This document shows, piece by piece, positions 1 to 12,300 of a DNA stretch of 64,000 nt. This stretch comes from JBCCXZ01 sp965228005 (GTDB lineage Bacteria > Planctomycetota > Planctomycetia > Pirellulales > Lacipirellulaceae). The position numbers and the translations under genes were made by a program. Every line of letters begins with the position of its first letter. Within the stretch, counting starts at the first letter, position 1. The notes under the pieces are model-generated. The model was not told the DNA's origin, did not search any database, and worked only from the letters and a program-made list of their open reading frames with translations. The stretch is taken from positions 1,583,480-1,647,479 of the forward strand of contig CBDDGV010000003.1 of NCBI GenBank assembly GCA_965228005.1, read 5' to 3'.

Positions 1-2
1 CC

Positions 3-1526
3 ATGTCTGAAATGATTCAGCTCCAGCCGTACGACGAGCACAACCAAACGCTCGAGGCCAACGTCCACCCGCCCGATTGGACCAACCCCACGCCCTCGGG
101 CCGGTACAACCTGGTCGTCATCGGCGCCGGCACCGCCGGGTTGGTGACCGCCGCAGGGGCCGCTGGGCTGGGGGCGAAGGTCGCCCTCATCGAACGCGAC
201 CTCATGGGCGGCGACTGCCTCAACGTCGGCTGCGTCCCGTCCAAGGGCGTCATCAGCGCCGCCCGCGCCGCCCGCGCCGTGAAGTACGCCAACGAGTACG
301 GCGTCGACGTGCCGGGCGGGTACAATGTCGACTTCGGCCGCGCCATGGGCCGCATGCGGAAGCTGCGGGCCGACATCGCCCACAACGACTCCGCGAAGCG
401 GTTCAGTGACCTCGGCGTCGACGTCTTCATCGGCCAGGGTGCGTTCACCGGCTCGAACACGGTCGAGGTGGCCGGGCAGACGCTGAACTTCAAGCGGGCG
501 GTGATCGCCACCGGCGCCCGCGCCGCGGCTCCGCCGATCCCCGGGTTGGACAGCGTCGACTACCTCACGAACGAATCTGTTTTCAGCCTCACCGAATTGC
601 CGAAGCGTCTCGGGGTGATCGGCGCCGGCCCCATAGGGTGCGAGTTGGCGCAGGCCTTTGCCCTGCTCGGTTCGGAGGTGTACGTCGTTGAGGCCACCCA
701 CGGCATCATGCCCCGCGAAGACCAGGACGCCGCTAACATCGTCAAGGAGTCGATGGCCCGCGACGGCGTGAAGTTCCTCTGCTGCGGCAAGAACCTCCAG
801 CTCAAGCCGGCCGACGGAGGCGGGGTCCGGCTGACCGTGGACAGCGAGGGGCAGAACTACGACATCGAGGTCGACAAACTGCTCGTCGCCGTGGGCCGGG
901 CGCCCAACGTCGACGGCCTCGGCCTCGAAAAGGTCGGCGTGAAGTACGACGCCCGTGGCGGCGTCGAGGTGAACGACCACCTGCAGACGACCAACCCCAG
1001 CATCTACGCGGCGGGCGACATCTGCTCGCCGTACAAGTTCACGCACGCGGCCGACTTCATGGCCCGCACCGTGATCCAGAACACGCTGTTCAAAGGCCGG
1101 GCCAAGGCGAGCTCGCTCACAATCCCCTGGTCGACCTACACCTCGCCCGAGATCGCCCACGTGGGCCTCTACCCCGCAGAAGCGGCCAAGCAGGGCGTCG
1201 AGATCGAAACGTTCACGCAGGAACTCAGCGAAGTCGACCGTGCCATCCTCGAAGGCGAGACCGAGGGCTTCGTCCGCGTCCACCTGAAGAAGGGCAGCGA
1301 CAAGATCGTCGGCGCCACGATCGTCGCGCCCAACGCGGGAGACATGATCTCCGAGATCACCCTGGCGATGACCAACGGCATCGGCCTGAAGCAGGTCGCC
1401 TCAACCATCCACCCCTACCCCACCCAGGCCGAGGCGATCCGCAAGGTGGGCGACCAATACAACCGCACCCGGCTCACGCCGACCGTGAAGTCCGTCATGG
1501 GCAAGTGGCTCGAGTGGACCCGTTGA
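3..1526 (+). CDS. FAD-dependent pyridine nucleotide-disulfide oxidoreductase, mercuric reductase-like
   Basis: A 507-residue class I flavin disulfide reductase. After an N-terminal extension of about 33 residues comes a GAGTAG FAD-binding Rossmann motif (residues 41-46). The redox-active disulfide is Cys72/Cys77 in GGDCLNVGCVPSK, followed by an NAD(P)-binding motif GAGPIGCE and a second FAD motif YAAGD. The C-terminal dimerisation domain carries the HPYPTQAEA motif with the active-site His. The family moves electrons between NAD(P)H and a disulfide or metal substrate. The C-terminal vicinal Cys pair of true MerA is absent, so mercury reduction is not supported. It could also be a lipoamide dehydrogenase-like enzyme, but no 2-oxoacid dehydrogenase genes are nearby. 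From memory, homologues often sit beside TVP38/DUF547 genes, and a DUF547 gene follows 16 bp downstream. The start is at the very edge of the window, so upstream partners are not visible. Confidence 0.88.
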   Translation: MSEMIQLQPYDEHNQTLEANVHPPDWTNPTPSGRYNLVVIGAGTAGLVTAAGAAGLGAKVALIERDLMGGDCLNVGCVPSKGVISAARAARAVKYANEYGVDVPGGYNVDFGRAMGRMRKLRADIAHNDSAKRFSDLGVDVFIGQGAFTGSNTVEVAGQTLNFKRAVIATGARAAAPPIPGLDSVDYLTNESVFSLTELPKRLGVIGAGPIGCELAQAFALLGSEVYVVEATHGIMPREDQDAANIVKESMARDGVKFLCCGKNLQLKPADGGGVRLTVDSEGQNYDIEVDKLLVAVGRAPNVDGLGLEKVGVKYDARGGVEVNDHLQTTNPSIYAAGDICSPYKFTHAADFMARTVIQNTLFKGRAKASSLTIPWSTYTSPEIAHVGLYPAEAAKQGVEIETFTQELSEVDRAILEGETEGFVRVHLKKGSDKIVGATIVAPNAGDMISEITLAMTNGIGLKQVASTIHPYPTQAEAIRKVGDQYNRTRLTPTVKSVMGKWLEWTR

Positions 1527-1542
1527 ACAATCGGAGCTAGTG

Positions 1543-2436
1543 ATGAGCGAGAACCAACTGCCCAACCCCGCGGACCCGGGGGCCGCCGAATCGTACCGCC
1601 GGCCTTTCCTGATGAGCGTCGGCTTCATCGGCGCGGCGGTCGCGTTTACTTTCCTCGGCGGACGCGGCGAAGAAGCAAACGGCAAACCCCCGCTCGGCCG
1701 CACGTGGAAGTCGAGCGAATTGGCCTCCCTCGACGAGATCGACCACACCGCCTGGGATGAACTCCTCCGCGACTACGTCGACGGGCAGGGCCTGGTCGAC
1801 TACAAGCGGTGGAAGGCCTCGCCGCAAGACGTCGCGAAGCTGGACGGCTACCTCGCCGAGCTCTCCCGCGGCAGCACCCAAGCTGCCGCCGGCCGCGAAG
1901 CGCAGCTCGCGTTCTGGATCAACGCCTACAACGCCGTCACCGTGAAAGGCATCCTGCAGGTCTACCCCACCACCAGCATCCGCAACCACACCGCCAAGGT
2001 CGTCGGCTACAACATTTGGGACGACCTGCCGCTGCGGGTCGGCGGCCAGGGCTACTCGCTCAACGACATGGAGCACAAAATCCTGAGGAAGATGGACGAA
2101 CCGCGAATCCATTTCGCGATCGTCTGCGCCTCGATCGGCTGCCCGCGGCTCTTGAACGAGGCCTACGTCCCCGGCCGTTTGGAAGAGCAGCTGGCCGGCA
2201 ACGCCGCTCACTTCTTTGCCCAGCCGCAGAACTTCCGGTTCGAGGCCCCGCAGAATACGGTCTACCTGAGCTCGATCCTCGAGTGGTTTGGCGAGGATTT
2301 CGGCTCCAACAAGGCGGCGGTGCTCGAGCGGATCGCCCCGATGCTGCCTTCGGAAGAAGCCCGCGCAGCGGCCCTGTCGGAAGGCGTCCGCGTCGCCTAC
2401 CTTGAGTACGACTGGAACCTCAACGAGAAGAAGTGA
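1543..2436 (+). CDS. DUF547 domain protein, membrane-anchored
   Basis: A protein of about 297 residues. An N-terminal hydrophobic segment (SVGFIGAAVAFTFLGG, about residues 25-40) would act as an anchor or uncleaved signal. The rest is a DUF547 domain with its typical sequence FWINAYNAVTVKGI, the central WDDLPLRV region and the conserved IVCASIGCPRL motif. The biochemical role of DUF547 is unknown. I chose ATG at 1543 because GGAG at 1533-1536 is 6 bases upstream; a GTG at 1540 is also in frame. It follows the disulfide reductase by 16 bp and precedes the ThDP enzyme by 45 bp, so co-transcription is likely. Confidence 0.85.
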   Translation: MSENQLPNPADPGAAESYRRPFLMSVGFIGAAVAFTFLGGRGEEANGKPPLGRTWKSSELASLDEIDHTAWDELLRDYVDGQGLVDYKRWKASPQDVAKLDGYLAELSRGSTQAAAGREAQLAFWINAYNAVTVKGILQVYPTTSIRNHTAKVVGYNIWDDLPLRVGGQGYSLNDMEHKILRKMDEPRIHFAIVCASIGCPRLLNEAYVPGRLEEQLAGNAAHFFAQPQNFRFEAPQNTVYLSSILEWFGEDFGSNKAAVLERIAPMLPSEEARAAALSEGVRVAYLEYDWNLNEKK

Positions 2437-2481
2437 GCCGGCCTCACCGCCGGCCCGAGCAGACCGCAGGAAACCAAGCCG

Positions 2482-4122
<1,641 letters not shown>

Positions 4123-4166
4123 CCGGCCGCTGCCGACGGAGCCATCGAGCCTTGGGGGATCAACAT

Positions 4167-5600
<1,434 letters not shown>

Positions 5601-5602
5601 TT

Positions 5603-6673
5603 ATGCAAGCCGACATACTGACTACCCGGGAACGGCCGATGCAGATGCACGACCCGTCCGTCCACCTCACCGACGAGAACCTGCCGCACTTCCTGGCGGC
5701 GTCCGGCTGGCTCGCCGGCGGCGAGGGCGTGACGGTCGAACCGGCCGGCGACGGCAACATCAATTTCGTCCGCCGCGTCACCAAGCCGGGCGGCGAGTCG
5801 GTGATCGTCAAGCAGGCGCGGCCTGCCCTGGAGAGGTTCCCCCAATACCAAGTGACGACCGACCGGATGCTGTTCGAGCACCGGTACGGCAAGCTCGTCC
5901 GGCAGCTCGCGCCGCGGGCGGCGCGGATGCTGCCGGCCCTGTACCACTTCGATACCGGCTCGCGGGTGATGGTGATGGAAGACCTGGGCGACGGCGCCCG
6001 GCTCGACCAGGTGCTCGCCGACGGAGGGGCCCCGGTCGAAGCGATGCGTCGGCTCGGCGCGTGCCTCGCCGCGGTCCACTGCGGCACGGCCCCGGCAGCG
6101 ACGGACCTCGCGGAAGAGTTCCGCAACGACGACATGCAGCGGCTCCACGGCGAGCACATCTTCACGCTGCCGTACCAGGAGAACGACTTCTCCGTTCCCG
6201 ACCGAGTCCGCAAGCACGGCGAAGGGCTGCTGACGCCGCGGCTGCGGGAACGGATCGAGTCGCTCCGCGCCTGCTACTACGGCAACCCCGTGGCGTTGGT
6301 CCACGGCGACGTGCAGAGTGGCAACGTCGTCTTGCAGGGCGACACGCCGCGGTTGTTGGACGCGGAGATCGCACACCTGGGCGACCCGGCGTTCGACCTC
6401 GGCACCGCGCTGGCGCACCTGCATTTCCACGTGCCGCTGCGTGCCGACGCGGGCGATCTCGTGCAGGCGGCCGAGGCTCTGGTCGAAGGTTACCGCGTTG
6501 GGGCACAGATGGCGGGCGAGCAGCCGCCGGAGGCCTTCTGGACCCGAGCAGAGCGTTACGCTGCGGTCGAACTGCTGCGGCGTACCCTCGGCGCCGCCCG
6601 GCACGACGCGGTGCAGGACGACGATGCGGCGGTCGCGGTGCTCGACCACGCGGCGGAGATGCTCGGCCGCTGA
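5603..6673 (+). CDS. MtnK-like small-molecule kinase (aminoglycoside phosphotransferase fold)
   Basis: A 356-residue APH-fold kinase. The N-terminal lobe has the nucleotide-binding region DGNINFVRRV and the lysine motif VIVKQARPALE, which closely resembles S-methyl-5-thioribose kinase. It then has the hinge VMEDLGDG, the catalytic loop HGDVQSGN (residues 234-241) and the metal-binding segment LLDAEIAHLGDPAFDLG. MtnK phosphorylates 5-methylthioribose in methionine salvage. No isomerase (MtnA) or aldolase is in the window, so the substrate could be another 5-deoxy or ordinary sugar. I chose ATG 5603 because AGGG lies 6 bases upstream and it starts 2 bp after the aldehyde dehydrogenase stop; ATG 5639 is a possible alternative. 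Last gene of the five-gene plus-strand run. Confidence 0.82.
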   Translation: MQADILTTRERPMQMHDPSVHLTDENLPHFLAASGWLAGGEGVTVEPAGDGNINFVRRVTKPGGESVIVKQARPALERFPQYQVTTDRMLFEHRYGKLVRQLAPRAARMLPALYHFDTGSRVMVMEDLGDGARLDQVLADGGAPVEAMRRLGACLAAVHCGTAPAATDLAEEFRNDDMQRLHGEHIFTLPYQENDFSVPDRVRKHGEGLLTPRLRERIESLRACYYGNPVALVHGDVQSGNVVLQGDTPRLLDAEIAHLGDPAFDLGTALAHLHFHVPLRADAGDLVQAAEALVEGYRVGAQMAGEQPPEAFWTRAERYAAVELLRRTLGAARHDAVQDDDAAVAVLDHAAEMLGR

Positions 6674-6725
6674 GCCGCGGGTGTTGTCCTTGCGACCGTG
6701 AAGCGATTCGTTGAGCGACCGGCGC

Positions 6726-7298
6726 CTACCGAGCTTCTTCAGACCTCAAGACGCCACAGCGGATGTCGTGCGTCCAATGAGCGATGAGGTTGAGACGGTG
6801 GCGGATGCGGCTCTGCTCGTGGCTCGATAGGCCGCCCCGGGGAGTGAAGTCGGGCGGCGCTCCTGTCGTCCCCTCAGAGAGCGGCCGCCATTGATGCTCG
6901 CGGGCGTTCCAAAGCCACAACGATCCAGCGGCTCCCACAGCTCGATACCCTTCGGCGTTCAGTGCGCGTGCCCGGTCGAAGTACGCGGCCACCTCGTCGG
7001 GGTCGGCGACAATCCTGCCGCCGGCTTCGAGGGCGCCGCGGAGGTAATCGAGCGAACGCCGCCGCACGTCGGGGGGCGGGTCGTGCGGCACAAGCACCTG
7101 CAGGTAATCGGCAGAGCACGCGTACCACGGCTCGTGGCACGAGAGACGGTAGCCGTGCCAGGCCTCGCCGCGTCGGAGGTGCAGGTAGGTCGATTCACTA
7201 CGATCGGACCGTTCGACAACACACTCCACGCCCAGGCCGCGGCAGAACTCGGTCGCGTGCTCGGTGAGGTCGGCGATACAGCCCGGTACGGTGAGCAT
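6726..7298 (-). CDS. Hypothetical protein
   Basis: A 190-residue protein I do not recognise. It has no signal peptide or membrane segment. Two cysteines near the N-terminus (PGCIADL, EFCRGLGVEC), a Trp-rich middle (EAWHGYRLSCHEPWYACS) and a basic C-terminus (RHRLNLIAHWTHDIRCG) are the visible traits. ATG at 7298 begins 8 bp after the stop of the ABM-type monooxygenase gene, so the two are almost certainly one transcript. A longer in-frame extension to 7463 is arginine-rich and overlaps the monooxygenase, so I rejected it. Confidence 0.65.
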   Translation of the reverse strand: MLTVPGCIADLTEHATEFCRGLGVECVVERSDRSESTYLHLRRGEAWHGYRLSCHEPWYACSADYLQVLVPHDPPPDVRRRSLDYLRGALEAGGRIVADPDEVAAYFDRARALNAEGYRAVGAAGSLWLWNAREHQWRPLSEGTTGAPPDFTPRGGLSSHEQSRIRHRLNLIAHWTHDIRCGVLRSEEAR

Positions 7299-7306
7299 GG
7301 CGAGCG

Positions 7307-7672
7307 CTAGCCGGGGCTGTGATCTTCGTCGGTCGAGAGGAAGACCTCGTGCACGTCGAGCACGCTCGGCCCGCGGAACATCTCCTTCGGCGGGCGGTTG
7401 GCGTGCGCCTCGGCGAAGGCCTCGCTCCGGGTCCAGGCCACGAAGTCGTCCATCGACTGCCACCAGGTCTTCACCTCGTACCAGCCTTCGGCCTCGGGGT
7501 CGTCGACGAACCCCCCGGTTTCGTGATCGAAGCGAACGGGCTTCGGCCGATGGACCTCGTTGCGGACAAAGCCCGGGGCCTGATCGACGAGGTGCACCCG
7601 GTTGCGGAAGCGGTCCTCAAAGTCGATTTCGTGCCCTTTGGCGACGGGGATGCGGTTGGTTACGACGATCAC
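7307..7672 (-). CDS. ABM-family (antibiotic biosynthesis monooxygenase / HmoA-like) protein
   Basis: A 121-residue dimeric alpha-beta barrel protein. The N-terminal strand IVVTNRIPVAKG, the central WYEVKTWWQSMDDFVAWT and the helix SEAFAEAHAN match the ABM/IsdG pattern. Members either degrade haem or oxidise small aromatic molecules without a cofactor; the sequence alone does not decide which. First gene of a two-gene minus-strand unit with the hypothetical gene at 6726-7298. It is divergent from the PEP-CTERM gene at 8152, with a 479-bp gap between. Confidence 0.8.
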   Translation of the reverse strand: MIVVTNRIPVAKGHEIDFEDRFRNRVHLVDQAPGFVRNEVHRPKPVRFDHETGGFVDDPEAEGWYEVKTWWQSMDDFVAWTRSEAFAEAHANRPPKEMFRGPSVLDVHEVFLSTDEDHSPG

Positions 7673-8151
7673 GAGGGGCTCCGATAATCTGGTGAGGCGG
7701 CAGAAGACTCAGGGGGTAGTTTCGGCCGTAGGGGCCTGTTTTTCCAGGCTAAACGCCCCCCTGGCCGAGCAGGAGAGGGGAAGCCGCACAAGCCTCCTGA
7801 GCCTGCCCGATCACCTATTTTGCCGGAAACGACACAAAGGGCTTGCTATCTTGGGAGCCACCTATCATCCTAGGACCAAGAGAAGGAATACCGGGCCGGC
7901 GGTGGTCGCCGCGCCCCACTCATGGCATACCGCTCTGCGGGTGCAACCTTTTACTCTGGAACAGACCTACTGCGGCACTCCCCGCCCGACGGCTTGAAAG
8001 ACTGCTAGTGAAGAGAATCTCTGCGCAGGTTCCTGCGTGAATTTTCTCCATCGCAAGATCGATGGATGTAAGGGCAAGTAAGCCTCTTAGCTGCCTTCAT
8101 CCCAGTTCTTTCTAGCCTTCCGATCCATTCCACTCATGGGGAGTGCTCGTG
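7673..8151. other. Non-coding gap (about 480 bp) between divergent genes
   Basis: No convincing gene. A short open stretch on the plus strand (7602-7997) overlaps the ABM gene antisense and shows no family features. The gap holds the presumed promoters of the two divergent genes. A small hairpin (GCCTG-TTTTT-CCAGGC) lies near 7736-7753 and GGGGAG at 8138-8143 is the ribosome binding site of the next gene. The base composition is lower in GC than the flanking genes, especially after 7800. Confidence 0.5.
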
Positions 8152-8970
8152 ATGCACCTTGATGTACACAATAGCCGCGCGCACCTAGCACGCCGCCTGC
8201 CGACGCCCAGGAGCGTTGGCGCCCTGGCCGCGACCGCGGTCACGCTCTTCTTCTCCGCGGCCGTGTTTGCCGCACCGATCAACTACGGCGATTTCAGCGA
8301 CATCCCGCCCGGCGCGGTCATGTACCTCGACGTCACTGAATCGTCTGCGACCGACACGCCGCCGCTGTACGGCGAGCCGGACGTGCTCGTGAACACGATC
8401 GACTTCGACCCGTTCGGCTTCGCCGCGATCTCGACGGGCGTCGGCCCGCTCGACATCACCGACGGGCAGTTGAACTTCACGCTGATGACCCTGCCTGGGG
8501 CCGGCCTCGACTCGTTCTTCGTCTCCGAGGGCGGCGACTACTCGCTCTCCGGCATCGGCGGCGCCGGCACGTCCGTCTCGGCGAGCATGAGCGTACGGGT
8601 CGAGATCATTGAGGTCGACAACGAGATCCTCCCCGCGCCGATCGTTCTGACGGACAGCGATTTCTACTTCAACGACCTGGCTATGGCGGGCGGCCCGACC
8701 GGCCTGAAGTTCTGGGACCTCGACGTGTTCATGGACTTCGGCCCGGCCATCGCGAACCTGAATCCGGAGCTCGGCGTGACCAAAGCCGAGGTGGCGATCA
8801 ACAACCAGTTGACCGCCAGCAGCGAACCGCAATCGGGCGCGTTCATCGCCAAGAAGGACTTCGACGGCACGCCCGGCGGAGACCTGGACCCCGACGTGAT
8901 CCCCGAGCCGACCGCGGCCGTGCTGCTGCTGACCGGCGTGATGGGGCTCGCCGGTGCTCGGAGGCGTTAG
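8152..8970 (+). CDS. PEP-CTERM sorting-domain surface protein
   Basis: A 272-residue exported protein. An N-terminal signal peptide with hydrophobic core ALAATAVTLFFSAAVFA ends at a likely cleavage site before APINYGD. The C-terminus is a PEP-CTERM tripartite tail: IPEPTAAVLLLTGVMGLAG followed by the basic ARRR. Such tails are removed by exosortase at the membrane. No exosortase gene is in this window. The central region is acidic, probably beta-rich and unknown. I chose ATG 8152 because GGGGAG at 8138-8143 is 8 bases upstream; GTG codons at 8143 and 8149 are in frame alternatives. A strong terminator follows at 9005. Confidence 0.88.
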   Translation: MHLDVHNSRAHLARRLPTPRSVGALAATAVTLFFSAAVFAAPINYGDFSDIPPGAVMYLDVTESSATDTPPLYGEPDVLVNTIDFDPFGFAAISTGVGPLDITDGQLNFTLMTLPGAGLDSFFVSEGGDYSLSGIGGAGTSVSASMSVRVEIIEVDNEILPAPIVLTDSDFYFNDLAMAGGPTGLKFWDLDVFMDFGPAIANLNPELGVTKAEVAINNQLTASSEPQSGAFIAKKDFDGTPGGDLDPDVIPEPTAAVLLLTGVMGLAGARRR

Positions 8971-9004
8971 GCGAATCGAAGAACTCGGATCTTGAAGGCT
9001 ACCC

Positions 9005-9035
9005 AAGGCCCGCCAGAGATGGCGGGCCTTTTTTT
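9005..9035 (+). terminator. Rho-independent terminator of the PEP-CTERM gene
   Basis: Perfect 10-bp stem AAGGCCCGCC / GGCGGGCCTT with the 6-base loop AGAGAT, running into seven T residues. It sits 35 bp after the stop at 8970. Confidence 0.92.
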
Positions 9036-9213
9036 GCCCGCTTCTGATCAACGCTGGTGCGCAGGCAGTGCCATCGCCGGCGACGCTGCGCTTGGTGAAG
9101 CCCGATGCACAAGTTGTTGCACACGATGCACCGCGACGACCGTTCGTCTGTAGTCAGTCAGTGGCACTGATATCACGCCGACTGTGGTCTTGTGCAAAAC
9201 GAGAGCAAGCTTG

Positions 9214-9241
9214 TTGACACCCTCTCCTGATCGTTTATCAC
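9214..9241 (+). promoter_or_regulatory. Probable sigma-70-type promoter for the LamG/RTX giant gene
   Basis: TTGACA at 9214-9219 and TATCAC at 9236-9241 are separated by 16 bases, about 88 bases ahead of the ATG at 9329. The -35 box is consensus; the -10 box is weaker. Confidence 0.5.
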
Positions 9242-9328
9242 AGCGAACGCTCGGGACACCACTGCCAGTTCCAGCGGGTTTCAGGGGGCCCGCCTTCTTC
9301 ACTCGGAACTGATGCAAGGAGCAGGGAT

Positions 9329-12300
9329 ATGTTCAGCCATGCTTGGCAACCAGAGGATCGGCGTGCGCGCCGAACGGATCGCACGAGAGCAAAACAAGGC
9401 CGCGTGACGCCCCTCCGCAAGGGCCGGCGGGGCCGCAACGGGAAGAGGCGCCCGGGGGTCGACCTGCAGCTGGAGTTCTTGGAGCGTCGCGAGGTGCTCA
9501 GCGCCGCGCCGGTCGTCTTCTCCGCGGCCGAGGCGATTGACCTCAGCGGGGAACGCGGCGACTACGTCTCGGTGGAGCACGCGGACGCCTTGGAGCTGGC
9601 CAACGGCACGTTCGTGCTGAGCTTCACGGCCGACGACGTCAACCAGCGGCAAGCGTTGTTCAGCAAGGACGCCAGCGGGCTCGAGGACGGCGGCCACCTG
9701 ACGGCCTTCGTCAACGACGGCCGCGTCGAGGTGCGCCTGCAGAGCGCGGAGAAGTCGGAGTGGGCGAAGACCGGCGAGGTGCTCGTCGACGGCCAGGAGC
9801 ACGAAGTGGCGGTGGCGTTCGGCGGCGACGGCCTCTTCGTGTACGTCGACGGCCGCATCGAGGCCTGGGAGACCGGGTTCTTTCAGGGCATCGAAGCGAA
9901 CGACAACGACCTGGCGATCGGGGCCAACACCTGGGCCCGCACCCAGGACAACCCCGGTTGGACCGCGGACCACTTCGCGGGGACGATCAGTGGGTTCACC
10001 ATTTACGGCGATCAGCTCGACCGTAACGAGGTGGCCGCTTTGGCCGGCCTGCCGGGCCGCGTGCCGCTGACCGAGCCGACCGAGGTCGACGGCGTGCTGC
10101 TGGGCACCGACGGCGACGACATCCTCCCGCCCAGCCGCGCTGCCAACGGCGGCTACGGCGAGGACAAGGTGGTGGGCACGCCCTGGGACGACGTGCTGGA
10201 CGGCGGCGAGGGTGAAGACCGCCTCTTCGGCAAAGAGGGCAACGACCTGATCATCAGCCGCAGCGACGGCCGCGAGCCCGTGATCGCTCAGGACTACGAC
10301 GCGGAGGACGACCCGCACGGGGAGATCGACCCCAGATCACGCACGTACTACCCCGGCCAGCCGGTGGCCGGCGACGACCTCCTGACCGGCGGCCCCGGGG
10401 CGGACACCTTCCGGTTCGAGATCCTGGTCAACGCCAAGCCCGACATCATCCTGAAGCACGTCAACGACGACCGGACCATCGACTGGCACGGCGTCACGGG
10501 CGAGAACCGCAACGTGCACGACCACTGGGTCGACCGGATCGGCGACGACACGATCTGGGACTTCAACCGCGCCGAGGGCGACAAGATCGAATTCGTTGGC
10601 CACACCGTCGATGTCTACGACCTGACGCACCACGACCTCGACGGCGACGGGGTGCTCGACACCTCGATCCTGCACGTGCAGTCGAACCAGGGCAACGCCG
10701 GGGCCCACAACAAAGACCAGCTCGGCACGGTCACCGTCCACGGCGACCTGGTAACCGCGAGCGACTATACCGTAGATGCGAAGCCAGCCCCGGGCATCGT
10801 GGAGACGATCGACGAACTGAACGAGGCCGAGGCTCCGATCAACAGCACACGGATCCGGACGCCGGGCCGCTCGCGTTGGACCAGCTCGATCTACCTCCCA
10901 CAGGTGCTCAACCACGGGGCGCCGGAGCCGGGCGAGGTGCTACGGGTGCACGGCCAAGTGCCCTTCAGCGGCGAGCGCGGCGATTACCTCCTCGCCGAGC
11001 ACACGGATGCGTTGGCGTTGGAGAACGGCACGGTGTCGCTGCGTTTCTCCGCGAACGACGTGCAGCAGAAACAGGCGTTGTTCAGCAAGGACGCCCACGG
11101 ACTGGAAGACGGCGGGCACCTAACGGCCTTCGTCAACGACGGCCGCGTCGAGGTGCGGCTGCAGAGCGCCGAGAAGTCGGAGTGGGCAAAGACCGCCGAA
11201 ATCCTCGAGAACGGCGAGGAGTACGAGCTGACGGTCACCTTCGGCGACGACGGACTGTGGGTCTACGTCGACGGGCGGCTCGAGGCGTGGGAGACCGGCT
11301 TCGACCAGGGCATCGAGGCGAACCTCAACGACCTGGCGGTGGGCGCCAGCATCTGGGGACGCTCGGCCGAGAACCCCGATTGGGCCTCGAACTTCTTCGA
11401 GGGCGTCATCAGCGAGCTGACGGTCTACGACAGCCAGATGACCCGCACCGAAGTGGCTGAGCTAGCCGGCCTGACCCCCCCTGCCCCGCTGACCGAGCCG
11501 ACGGAGATCGACGGTGTGATGGTGGGGACCGACAACGGCGAGACCCTCGCGGGCTTCCGGTATGTCAACGGCGCCTACGGCGACGACGTGGTGATCGGCA
11601 CTTCGAAGGCCGACACGCTCGATGGCGGAGAGGGCGAAGACCAGATCGACGGCGGCGACGGCGACGACCTGATCATCAGTCGCAGCGATGGACGCGAGCC
11701 GGTAATCGCCCAGCTCTACGACGCCGAGGACGACCCGTACGGCGAGATCGACCCGCAGACGCGGACGCTCTACCCGGATCAGCCCATCGCTTCGGACGAC
11801 GTGCTCACCGGCGGCGGCGGGGCGGACACCTTCCGGTTCGAGATCCTCGTGAACGCCAAGCGGGACATCATCCTGAAGCACGTCAACGACGATCGGACGA
11901 TCGACTGGCACGGTGTGACCGGCGAGAACCGGCTCGTGCACGACCACTGGGTGGACCGGATCGGCGACGAGGTGATCACCGACTTCAACCACGCCGAGGG
12001 CGACACGATCGAGTTCGTCGGCCACACGGTGGACGTGTACAAGGTGACGCACCAGGACAGCGACGGAGACGGGGTGCTCGACTCGTCGGTGCTGCACGTG
12101 CAGTCAAACCAGGGCAACGCCGGCGCGCACAACAAGGACCAGTTGGGCACGGTCACCGTGTTCGGCGACCTGGTGACCGAGGGCGACTACACGGTCAACG
12201 CCCAACCCGCCCCCGGTATCGTGAGGACTCTCGACGAGCTGGACCACGCGCTCGCGCCGCGGTTCGGCACGCCGGTCGTGACCGACGGCGAGTCGCGTTG

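Noticed and set aside
3..1526. Mercury resistance (MerA)
   Set aside because: No C-terminal vicinal cysteine pair, no N-terminal HMA domain and no mer genes next to it.
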